Below are positions 1 through 4,583 of a stretch of 5,020 bases of DNA, piece after piece. The notes beneath the pieces are model-generated. The model had not been told where the DNA came from and ran no database searches. It saw only the letters and a list, made by a program, of their open reading frames with translations. This DNA comes from a bacterium UBA1790 (GTDB lineage Bacteria; Bacteroidota; Bacteroidia; Bacteroidales; Muribaculaceae): the NCBI GenBank assembly GCA_002314465.1, contig DCGA01000130.1, forward strand, positions 922-5,941, written 5' to 3'. The translations under genes were made by a program, and so were the position numbers. Each line of letters opens with the position of its first letter. Positions within the stretch are counted from its first letter, which is position 1.

Positions 1-302
1 TGGGTGTTCTCGATGCTCATCACGTCCTTAACGTTCTCGACGACGCACACAGTGGAGGTGTCGCGCGTGGGTGACGAACAGATGGGACACACCGCGCTCT
101 CGCTTATGTTGTGGCACACGGTGCAGTACTGGATTTCTCGCCTCAACCTGATGAATGCCTCGCCGAATGCGGTAACATCCTGCTCATTCTGCTTGAGCAG
201 GTGCAGCACAAGGCGCAACGCTGTCTTTCGGCCGATGCCGGGCAGCGAAGCAAATGCGCTCACAGCGTTCTCGAGTAGCGACGATGCAAATTCCTGTTCC
301 AT
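1..302 (-). CDS. recR: Recombination mediator protein RecR, N-terminal part (cut by window edge)
   Basis: RecR works with RecO and RecF in the cytoplasm to load RecA at single-strand gaps during recombinational repair. The first 100 residues are present, about half of the usual length near 200, and the rest lies beyond position 1. The N-terminus carries the helix-hairpin-helix region (LPGIGRKTALRLVLHLL, residues 20-36). A four-cysteine zinc finger follows: Cys60, Cys63, Cys72 and Cys75, with spacing C-x2-C-x8-C-x2-C. The segment from about residue 84 (TVCVVENVKDV) is the start of the Toprim domain. The ATG at 302-300 shares one base with the TAA stop of the upstream pantothenate kinase gene (TAATG). 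The two are therefore very likely cotranscribed and translationally coupled. I see nothing damaged in the visible part. Identification is firm. Confidence 0.95.
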   Translation of the reverse strand, partial: MEQEFASSLLENAVSAFASLPGIGRKTALRLVLHLLKQNEQDVTAFGEAFIRLRREIQYCTVCHNISESAVCPICSSPTRDTSTVCVVENVKDVMSIENT

Positions 303-1129
303 TATTTCTTGTAAGCGAGTGCAGCACCCAATGCGGTGCAGTACTCGGCATGAGCGGGAATGATAAACTTAATGCCGTAAAGGTCCTCGATGGTGGGGAA
401 CACCTGGTGGCACTGGGGCAGACGGGTCATGTTGCCGATGAGCACGAAGTCGTTGATACCGCCCTCGCCGTTGATCTGCGACATATAGGCACAGCAGCCT
501 ATGGTCTCGAGAATCATGTGGATGAGTCCGCTTGCCACGTCGTTGTTAGACACGGGCTTGTTGCGCACCTTGCCAAAGAGCGATGCAGTTACATGCATGG
601 GGAGCCCCTCGATATCATTGTCGCAGATGTCGCCAATGAGCAGGTTGCACTTAGCCGAACTGCCTTCCTCGGCCATCTCCACCACGTCCTCGATGCGGTT
701 AGTGTTGAGCAGCAGGTGGGCAAGTCCCTGCAGGGTACCGCCACCCATACTGATACCGCCCAAGTGCTTGATGTTGTCACCGTCGACACGAACAAAGGTT
801 GTACCAGTGCCCATAGATACCACCACAAGGCGGTCGAGGTTAGAGTCGAAACGTGCTCCCAAACCATCGGCGAGGAACTCGTCGACCTTGGTGGTGGGAA
901 GTCCGTAAATGGGTGTCGACACGCGTGAAGCGCCCACACCGGTTATCATTACGTGCTCGATATCATCGAGACTGATGTTGTTGTCATAAATATACTTACC
1001 GAAAGCCCCAAACAGCGAAGTGATAGGGTCGGTTGCAGTAATGAACATGGGCGACTTGATAGCGCCGTTCTCGAGGCCCACAATCTTGGTTGTAGTGCTG
1101 CCTACGTCAATACCTAAAATAAGTCCCAC
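302..1129 (-). CDS. coaW: Type II pantothenate kinase (CoaW-like)
   Basis: Type II pantothenate kinases phosphorylate pantothenate with ATP, the first step of coenzyme A synthesis, in the cytoplasm. The protein has 275 residues, close to the Staphylococcus aureus enzyme. It has the actin/hexokinase-type fold signatures in order: phosphate loop GIDVGSTTTKIV (6-17), a likely catalytic glutamate in KVDEFLADGLGA (Glu84, by recalled alignment with VEFDA of S. aureus CoaW), SMGTGTTFV (105-113), GGISMGGGTLQGLAHLL (124-140), TASLFGKV (181-188) and a C-terminal AEYCTALGAALAY (261-273). The start is GTG at 1129-1127. The same frame meets a stop at 1153-1151 with no ATG between, so GTG is the only reasonable start. 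The gene begins a leftward unit with recR, which overlaps its stop by one base. A promoter candidate lies 50-85 bases upstream. Substrate specificity is inferred from the family; another sugar-kinase-like activity is possible but less likely. Confidence 0.88.
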   Translation of the reverse strand: MGLILGIDVGSTTTKIVGLENGAIKSPMFITATDPITSLFGAFGKYIYDNNISLDDIEHVMITGVGASRVSTPIYGLPTTKVDEFLADGLGARFDSNLDRLVVVSMGTGTTFVRVDGDNIKHLGGISMGGGTLQGLAHLLLNTNRIEDVVEMAEEGSSAKCNLLIGDICDNDIEGLPMHVTASLFGKVRNKPVSNNDVASGLIHMILETIGCCAYMSQINGEGGINDFVLIGNMTRLPQCHQVFPTIEDLYGIKFIIPAHAEYCTALGAALAYKK

Positions 1130-1183
1130 GGTTCTTGATAGGTTATATTTTCAGTTAAAATACAAGTTGTGAATTTTATTTGA

Positions 1184-1215
1184 CAAAAGTAAGGTTTATT
1201 TGCGATATGGGCAAG
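1184..1215 (-). promoter_or_regulatory. Candidate Bacteroidetes promoter for coaW-recR
   Basis: Read on the minus strand, 1191-1184 is TACTTTTG, a full match to the Bacteroidetes -7 element TAnnTTTG. Twenty bases upstream, 1215-1212 reads CTTG, three of four matches to the -33 element TTTG. The spacing is in the accepted range of 19-21. Transcription would start near 1177, giving a leader of about 48 bases before the GTG. The match is seen; activity is inferred. Confidence 0.55.
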
Positions 1216-1261
1216 AAAAGAAGGGTTAAAGTTTGCTTGCATGACGCGTGCAGCAATCATT

Positions 1262-1287
1262 GTGCATAAAATTGCGCATAGCGCATA
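1262..1287. repeat. Three G(T/C)GCATA heptamers with a small palindrome
   Basis: The divergent spacer between coaW and the glycosyltransferase gene holds GTGCATA at 1262-1268 and GCGCATA at 1274-1280 and 1281-1287. The last two also form a palindrome, TGCGC ATA GCGCA (1273-1285), with five-base arms around a three-base centre. It ends 34 bases before the glycosyltransferase start, so it could be an operator or a leader hairpin. The short length means chance is a real alternative. Confidence 0.35.
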
Positions 1288-1319
1288 ATAATAACAAGTG
1301 TTTCACGTTATATATTAGT

Positions 1320-2432
1320 ATGGATTTAACCGTTGTCATAGTAAACTACCGAGTGAAGTATTTCCTTGAGCAAACGCTGCGCTCGGTGATGGAGGCCACA
1401 CAAGGTGTGCAGGCCGAGGTCATCGTCATAGACAATGACAGCGGTGACGATTCCATTGCGTTCTCACGCGAACGTTTCCCGCAAGTCACTTTCATCGAGA
1501 ACAAGGACAATGTGGGATTTGCCCGTGCCAATAACCAGGGCATCAAGATGGCTCAAGGCAAGTACACCCTTATCCTAAACCCCGACACTATCATTACCGC
1601 CAAGTGCATAGAGGCATGCATCGGCCACATGGAGAAGCACGCCGACTGCGGAGCGATAGGGCTGCGCATGGTCGACGGCAACGGTGTGTTCCTGCCCGAG
1701 AGCAAGCGTACCTTCCCCACCCCATGGGTATCGTTCTGCAAGGCCTTCGGGTTATCCAAACTGTTCCCCCGCTCTCCCCTGTTTGCCAAGTACCACCTGC
1801 GTTACCTGAGCGACCGCGAGCAACACGAGGTAGACATCCTGTCGGGGGCCTACATGCTGTGCCGCACCGATGTGCTGCAGCGCATAGGCGGTCTTGACGA
1901 GGACTTCTTCATGTATGGCGAGGACATCGACCTGTCTTACCGCATCACCCAGGCCGGATACAAGAACTGGTTCCTGCCCGTAGAGATGATTCACTACAAG
2001 GGCGAGAGCACCAAGAAAGACTCGATGCGTTATGTCAAGGTGTTCTACGAGGCGATGCTCATCTTCTACCGCAAGCATTTCCCGCGTTACAGCGCCGTGA
2101 TGTATCCCATCATCAAGGCCGGCGTGATAGTGCGTGCGTCAATGTCGGCGATGAAGCGACTGCTGGTTCTTCCGTTCAAGAGCAAGGAAGTTCGCCCCAA
2201 CGATGCTCCGTGGGTAATCCTAAGCAGCGACTCACCCGGAGCCGCACGCCTAGCAAGCATTGCACAATATAGCGAGCAGATTCCCGACAATGGCAAAGCG
2301 CAAGTACTCATCGATGATAGCGACTACCCCTATAGCGAAATTGTGAACCTCATCGCCGGCAACAGGCGTGAGGACATCGACTTCCACATACTCGCGCGCC
2401 GCAACGGCGTGGTTATTTCACCTAAAATGTAA
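1320..2432 (+). CDS. Family 2 glycosyltransferase (WbbL/rhamnosyltransferase-like)
   Basis: This enzyme probably transfers a sugar from a nucleotide-sugar to a lipid-linked or surface glycan acceptor on the cytoplasmic face of the membrane. The protein has 370 residues. The GT-A domain spans about 1-250: VVIVNYRV (5-12), nucleotide-binding DNDSGD (38-43), DNVGFARANNQGI (63-75), metal-binding LNPDT (86-90), SGAYMLCR (175-182), acceptor/catalytic region GGLDEDFFMYGEDIDLSYR (190-208) and HYKGES (225-230). A hydrophobic stretch at about 260-285 may be membrane-associated. A further 85-residue tail (286-370) contains an alpha/beta-looking segment (QVLIDDSDYPYSEIV). I recall such tails on Bacteroidetes enzymes of this type, where they are often longer. 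The start at 1320 is preferred over an in-frame ATG at 1248, because the GT2 fold begins directly with MDLTVVIVNY and the earlier 24 residues are unlike the family. The stop is 7 bases before the acetyltransferase ATG, so the two are likely cotranscribed. Donor and acceptor cannot be told from sequence. Confidence 0.9.
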   Translation: MDLTVVIVNYRVKYFLEQTLRSVMEATQGVQAEVIVIDNDSGDDSIAFSRERFPQVTFIENKDNVGFARANNQGIKMAQGKYTLILNPDTIITAKCIEACIGHMEKHADCGAIGLRMVDGNGVFLPESKRTFPTPWVSFCKAFGLSKLFPRSPLFAKYHLRYLSDREQHEVDILSGAYMLCRTDVLQRIGGLDEDFFMYGEDIDLSYRITQAGYKNWFLPVEMIHYKGESTKKDSMRYVKVFYEAMLIFYRKHFPRYSAVMYPIIKAGVIVRASMSAMKRLLVLPFKSKEVRPNDAPWVILSSDSPGAARLASIAQYSEQIPDNGKAQVLIDDSDYPYSEIVNLIAGNRREDIDFHILARRNGVVISPKM

Positions 2433-2439
2433 CCCTGAT

Positions 2440-2952
2440 ATGCGTAATTCAGTCATCACTTTGCGTCCCCTGGAGCCCACCGACCTCGATGTGCTCTATG
2501 CGTGGGAAAACGACGCGGCCCAATGGGCTGTGAGCGACACCGTAGCGCCCTATTCACGACGCGTGCTGTGGGAATACCTTGAGAATAACACCAACGACAT
2601 CTACTCGACCCGCGCCCTACGCCTGATGATAGTATCGACCGAGGACGGCACACCCATGGGCACGATAGATTTCTTCTCATTTGACCCGCTTAACAACCGT
2701 GCAGAACTGGGACTGCTCGTTGCCAGCGAACACCGCGGCAAGGGCATAGGACGCATGGCACTTGACCTGCTATGCGATTACGCGCGCAACCACATCGGAC
2801 TCAAGCAGTTATATATCTATGTAGACACGGCCAACGAGGTATGCCTCAACTTGTTCAATGACTACGGTTTTGAGCAAGCCGGATTCTTGAAATCGTGGGT
2901 AAAGCGAGGCACAGCCTACCACGATGCAGTACTCCTCCAGTACTTCCTGTAA
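2440..2952 (+). CDS. GNAT-family N-acetyltransferase (RimJ/RimL/SpeG-like)
   Basis: GNAT enzymes move an acetyl group from acetyl-CoA to an amine, and this subgroup acts on protein N-termini, polyamines or small amines. The 170-residue length is typical of a single GNAT domain. Visible landmarks are the N-terminal strand ITLRPLEPTDLDVLYAWEN (6-24), the central strands around MGTIDFFSFDP (73-83) and AELGLLVAS (88-96), the acetyl-CoA pyrophosphate loop HRGKGIGRMALDLL (98-111), and the C-terminal LYIYVDTANEVCLNLFNDY (124-142) followed by GFEQAGFLKSW. The ATG at 2440 follows the glycosyltransferase stop by 7 bases. A longer start at 2368 would overlap that gene by 65 bases and add residues unlike the family, so I reject it. 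The pairing with a glycosyltransferase fits acetylation of an envelope sugar, but that is a guess; the substrate is unknown. Confidence 0.9.
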   Translation: MRNSVITLRPLEPTDLDVLYAWENDAAQWAVSDTVAPYSRRVLWEYLENNTNDIYSTRALRLMIVSTEDGTPMGTIDFFSFDPLNNRAELGLLVASEHRGKGIGRMALDLLCDYARNHIGLKQLYIYVDTANEVCLNLFNDYGFEQAGFLKSWVKRGTAYHDAVLLQYFL

Positions 2953-2988
2953 CCTTACAATCACTCACTGTATTAAATTAAAGAAAAC

Positions 2989-3118
2989 GACAGATAAATC
3001 GCTGTTTTGACTGCTGTCAAAACCGTGCGTAACGACTGTTTTCACTCCACGTAGCAAGCTCCGGTCGTGCAAACTTTCGTTACACACTGTGGGCTATGCC
3101 CTTAGCGATTTTCCTGTC
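2989..3118. repeat. Left cloverleaf-like structure (130 bases)
   Basis: The outer stem pairs 2989-3003 with 3104-3118, 13 of 15 bases. It encloses three arms. The first is a perfect hairpin of GTTTTGAC (3004-3011), loop TGCT, and GTCAAAAC (3016-3023). The second is a long arm with ends at 3025-3035 and 3077-3087, 10 of 11 paired, and a further CACG/CGTG pair inside (3048-3051 with 3066-3069). The third is GGGC TAT GCCC (3091-3101). A crossing pair also exists: ACTGTTTTCA (3035-3044) is the reverse complement of 3121-3130. Lying just after the acetyltransferase stop, the structure may also act as its terminator. It shows no tRNA features. Confidence 0.65.
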
Positions 3119-3128
3119 ACTGAAAACA

Positions 3129-3141
3129 GTGGCTCCGCCAC
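3129..3141. repeat. Left mini-hairpin GTGGC-TCC-GCCAC
   Basis: Five-base perfect arms enclose a three-base loop, between the left cloverleaf and the left inverted repeat. It overlaps a second possible hairpin, CACTG AAAA CAGTG (3118-3131). The mirror position on the right side (3724-3732, read on the minus strand) holds GGC TAC ACC, which pairs with one G-T wobble. A run of six A follows both hairpins on the side of the gene. Confidence 0.55.
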
Positions 3142-3183
3142 AAAAAACAAGCTCGCTTTTACGCTCGCAAAACATAATACATT
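3142..3183. repeat. Left inner inverted repeat (IR-L)
   Basis: This is the reverse complement of 3677-3718 with 37 of 42 positions identical by hand alignment; mismatches fall at 3150, 3160, 3161, 3174 and 3181. The core contains two GCTCGC words (3151-3156 and 3162-3167) between an A6 run and AAAAC. The inner edge sits 5 bases before the -33 element of the nuclease promoter, so the repeat borders the expression unit closely. Confidence 0.85.
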
Positions 3184-3188
3184 TTGTT

Positions 3189-3220
3189 TTTGTAATTATA
3201 AAAGATTATGATTAACTTTG
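3189..3220 (+). promoter_or_regulatory. Bacteroidetes promoter for the GxxExxY gene
   Basis: TTTG (3189-3192) and TAACTTTG (3213-3220) match the Bacteroidetes -33 and -7 consensus (TTTG and TAnnTTTG) at every defined base, with an ideal 20-base spacer. Transcription should begin near 3227, leaving a leader of only about 11 bases before the ATG at 3238. No Shine-Dalgarno sequence is evident, which is usual for the phylum. The promoter lies inside the inverted repeats, so the gene carries its own expression signal and does not depend on read-through. Confidence 0.8.
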
Positions 3221-3237
3221 TATAAAACAACTTAGTT

Positions 3238-3678
3238 ATGGAATTTTCACGCGAAAAACTACCCGCTACCCTTCACGATTCTCTCAAGGCGCATGTATAC
3301 GATATTATTGGTTGTATGCACGAGGTTTATAGGGATTTGGGAGATGGACTTCCCGAGTATGTTTATCAGGAAGCATTGGTTATAGAATTGAAAGCAAAGG
3401 GGTTTAATCCTATTAGGGAATACCACCATCATCCCGTATACAAGGGTATGGAACTAAAGGCTCTCCTAAAAATGGATATCATGGTTCCCATGCAACGCGG
3501 GAACGTGATTATTGAATGTAAGGCTATACGCGAATTATCTAATATCGAACGTAGTCAAACCTTTGGCTATCTGCGCGGAACCGAGTTCCCGATTGCAATT
3601 CTTGTGAACTTTGGGGCACATGATCGCGCCGAAATCGAACGATACTATTTTAAAAACGGAGTAGTGAGAGCCTTTTAA
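3238..3678 (+). CDS. GxxExxY family protein, PD-(D/E)XK nuclease-like
   Basis: The 146-residue product belongs to the GxxExxY group (PDDEXK_3-type nuclease fold); its cellular role is not established. The N-terminal helix HVYDIIGCMHEVYRDLGDG (19-37) leads into the naming motif GLPEYVY (37-43) and QEALVIEL (44-51). The likely metal-binding core is Glu45, Asp80 in LLKMDIMV and Glu93-x-Lys95 in VIIECKA. SQTFGYL (106-112) and AILVNFG (120-126) match the conserved C-terminal half, so the active site looks intact. No signal peptide or membrane segment is seen. The ATG at 3238 is about 11 bases after the predicted transcript start, and no alternative fits. G+C is about 43% over 3241-3660 by hand count, against 58% in one sampled line of the glycosyltransferase gene, which suggests separate origin. 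It is flanked by inverted repeats; the right one begins within the stop codon. Nuclease activity is a family inference. A role in moving or maintaining the element is speculation. Confidence 0.88.
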   Translation: MEFSREKLPATLHDSLKAHVYDIIGCMHEVYRDLGDGLPEYVYQEALVIELKAKGFNPIREYHHHPVYKGMELKALLKMDIMVPMQRGNVIIECKAIRELSNIERSQTFGYLRGTEFPIAILVNFGAHDRAEIERYYFKNGVVRAF

Positions 3679-3718
3679 GGTATTACGTTTTGCGAGCGGG
3701 AAAGCGAGCCTGTTTTTT
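3677..3718. repeat. Right inner inverted repeat (IR-R)
   Basis: This is the partner of 3142-3183 in inverse orientation, 37 of 42 identical. It includes the last two bases of the nuclease stop codon. The core is GTTTTGCGAGCG (3687-3698), AAAGCGAGC (3701-3709) and a T6 run (3713-3718). In the nuclease transcript the T run could help termination, but the strongest reading is as one half of a paired terminal-type repeat. Confidence 0.85.
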
Positions 3719-3742
3719 AAGGAGGTGTAGCCGACGTTTTTT

Positions 3743-3872
3743 AGTCAAGTCAAAACGGAATAAGCTCTGCTTATGACATGAACGCCAAGCGTGACGGGGA
3801 AGAAGTTAGCTTCGTGCCCGTCACGCTTGGTTTTCATGTATTTTGTTTGCCAAAATACGTTTTGACTTGACT
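3743..3872. repeat. Right cloverleaf-like structure (130 bases)
   Basis: A perfect 15-base outer stem, AGTCAAGTCAAAACG (3743-3757) with its reverse complement at 3858-3872, encloses three arms. The first is ATAAGC TCT GCTTAT (3760-3774). The second is a 64-base arm: 3776-3782 pairs with 3833-3839 and, after one mismatch and one wobble, CCAAGCGTGACGGG (3785-3798) pairs perfectly with 3817-3830. It is capped by GAAG TTAG CTTC (3802-3813). The third is ATTTTG TTTGC CAAAAT (3840-3856). The whole is a mirror-image counterpart of 2989-3118. It lies just downstream of yqgE and of the nuclease gene, so it may terminate both. Confidence 0.8.
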
Positions 3873-3894
3873 GTTTTCTTTGTTGACGGGGGGA

Positions 3895-4485
3895 TTAGTT
3901 GTCGTTGGGATTGAGCGGGATTGTGTGCCACATGCGGTAGCGGTCGCCGAAACGCGATACAGCCCACTGCCATGTATCAAGCAAACCTCCATTCATCATG
4001 ACCGGGTCATAGGGAACATCAAGCACGGCCCAGTCGTTGCGTTCAATCTCGTCCATGAGTTGGCCTGCCGACCAACCGCTGTAGCCTATGATGAACTTAA
4101 CCTTGCCCTTGGTTTCTCCCCCACTCTCGAGATAGCGCTTCATGGCATCGAAGTCGCCGGCAAAATACAATCCATCGGCAATGGGTGTGGAGCCTGGGAT
4201 CACATCGGTTCCGAGCGTATGCACATAGAACATCACATCGGGCTGCACAGGACCGCCCACATACAGAGGGACATCATTCACTACCTTCACATCGGGCAAT
4301 ACCTCGCTCAACATGAGGGTAGACTCATTGTTAAGCACCAGTCCCATCGAGCCATCGGCATCGTGTCCTATGAGCAAAATGACCGAGCGTCCGAAGTATT
4401 CGTCGGCCACAGTAGGCTTAGCCACAAGGAACGAGCCCGCCTGCGGTACGGGCTGATAATCATTGAGGTTGAAAATATCGTCCAT
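3895..4485 (-). CDS. yqgE: YqgE/AlgH family protein (UPF0301, DUF179)
   Basis: YqgE/AlgH proteins are widespread small cytoplasmic proteins of about 190 residues with no firmly established biochemical role; AlgH was linked to alginate regulation in Pseudomonas. The 196-residue length fits. Family landmarks in order are GSFLVAKPTVADEYFGRSVILL (17-38; shown in parts as GSFLVAKP and FGRSVILL), GSMGLVLNN (45-53), LYVGGPVQPD (74-83), the LYFAGDFDA region (106-114), GYSGWSAGQLMDEI (134-147) and DWAVLDVP (151-158). The ATG at 4485-4483 gives the expected N-terminus, with a Bacteroidetes -7 box about 20 bases upstream. The gene is divergent from the aspartokinase gene across 98 bases. It is convergent with the genes to its left, with the structured element between. 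No damage is seen. Confidence 0.92.
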   Translation of the reverse strand: MDDIFNLNDYQPVPQAGSFLVAKPTVADEYFGRSVILLIGHDADGSMGLVLNNESTLMLSEVLPDVKVVNDVPLYVGGPVQPDVMFYVHTLGTDVIPGSTPIADGLYFAGDFDAMKRYLESGGETKGKVKFIIGYSGWSAGQLMDEIERNDWAVLDVPYDPVMMNGGLLDTWQWAVSRFGDRYRMWHTIPLNPNDN

Positions 4486-4504
4486 GAGTGATGTTATTTT
4501 TTTA

Positions 4505-4539
4505 CAAAGTTACTAAAAATACCACAATAAAAGGGCAAA
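4505..4539 (-). promoter_or_regulatory. Candidate promoter for yqgE
   Basis: On the minus strand 4512-4505 reads TAACTTTG, a full match to the Bacteroidetes -7 box and identical to the one before the nuclease gene. TTTG occurs at 4539-4536, but the spacer is 23 bases, longer than the usual 19-21, so the upstream element is uncertain. The predicted leader would be roughly a dozen bases. The facing aspartokinase gene has only a near-match, TATATTTA (4550-4557), with no convincing -33 element. Confidence 0.5.
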
Positions 4540-4583
4540 ATCCACGTTTTATATTTAGAATAAATATAACTCACAACAAACAA

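Larger units (their letters stand above)
2980..3881 (+). mobile_element. Candidate structured element: GxxExxY nuclease gene between mirrored cloverleaf/inverted-repeat flanks
   Basis: This stretch fills the gap between two convergent units, starting 28 bases after the acetyltransferase stop and ending 14 bases before the yqgE stop. Both ends carry AAAGAAAAC, as 2980-2988 and, inverted, 3873-3881. Reading inward from either end one meets the same series: a 130-base cloverleaf-like fold, a GGC-loop-GCC mini-hairpin, a 42-base inverted repeat, then the gene. Distances from the ends match almost base for base: outer-stem arms at offsets 9-23 and 124-138 on both sides, and the inner repeat beginning at 162 and 163. 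No target-site duplication or DDE or HUH transposase is visible. The cargo gene is lower in G+C than its neighbours. Mobility is inferred from the architecture. The alternative is a fixed gene with two elaborate terminator-like repeats. Confidence 0.65.

Noticed and set aside
254..928. Long open frames on the plus strand opposite coaW and recR
   Set aside because: They are antisense to clear homologues and their translations show no recognisable domains.
1232..1274. Promoter for the glycosyltransferase (TTTG at 1232-1235 with AATCATTG at 1255-1262, or TAAAATTG at 1267-1274)
   Set aside because: The first has a poor -7 match (4 of 6 defined bases) and the second lacks a correctly spaced -33, so neither is good enough to list.
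1248..1319. In-frame upstream ATG extending the glycosyltransferase by 24 residues
   Set aside because: The extension is not family-like, and GT2 proteins normally begin right at the first strand (MDLTVVIVNY), so the start at 1320 is used.
2368..2439. In-frame upstream ATG extending the acetyltransferase
   Set aside because: It would overlap the glycosyltransferase gene by 65 bases and adds residues unrelated to GNAT N-termini.
3743..3872. tRNA gene suggested by the cloverleaf shape
   Set aside because: The stems are too long, there is no anticodon arm, T-loop or acceptor-end pattern, and the outer stem is 15 bases.
2980..3881. CRISPR array
   Set aside because: Repeats are inverted and few, with no regular spacers and no cas genes.
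2960..3895. Target-site duplication flanking the element
   Set aside because: The bases outside 2980 and 3881 show no convincing direct repeat, so none is claimed.
3880..4491. Long open frame on the plus strand opposite yqgE
   Set aside because: It is antisense to an unmistakable YqgE/AlgH protein and is explained by its codon pattern.
4550..4557. TATATTTA as the -7 box of the aspartokinase gene
   Set aside because: The final G is missing and no TTTG lies at the right distance.
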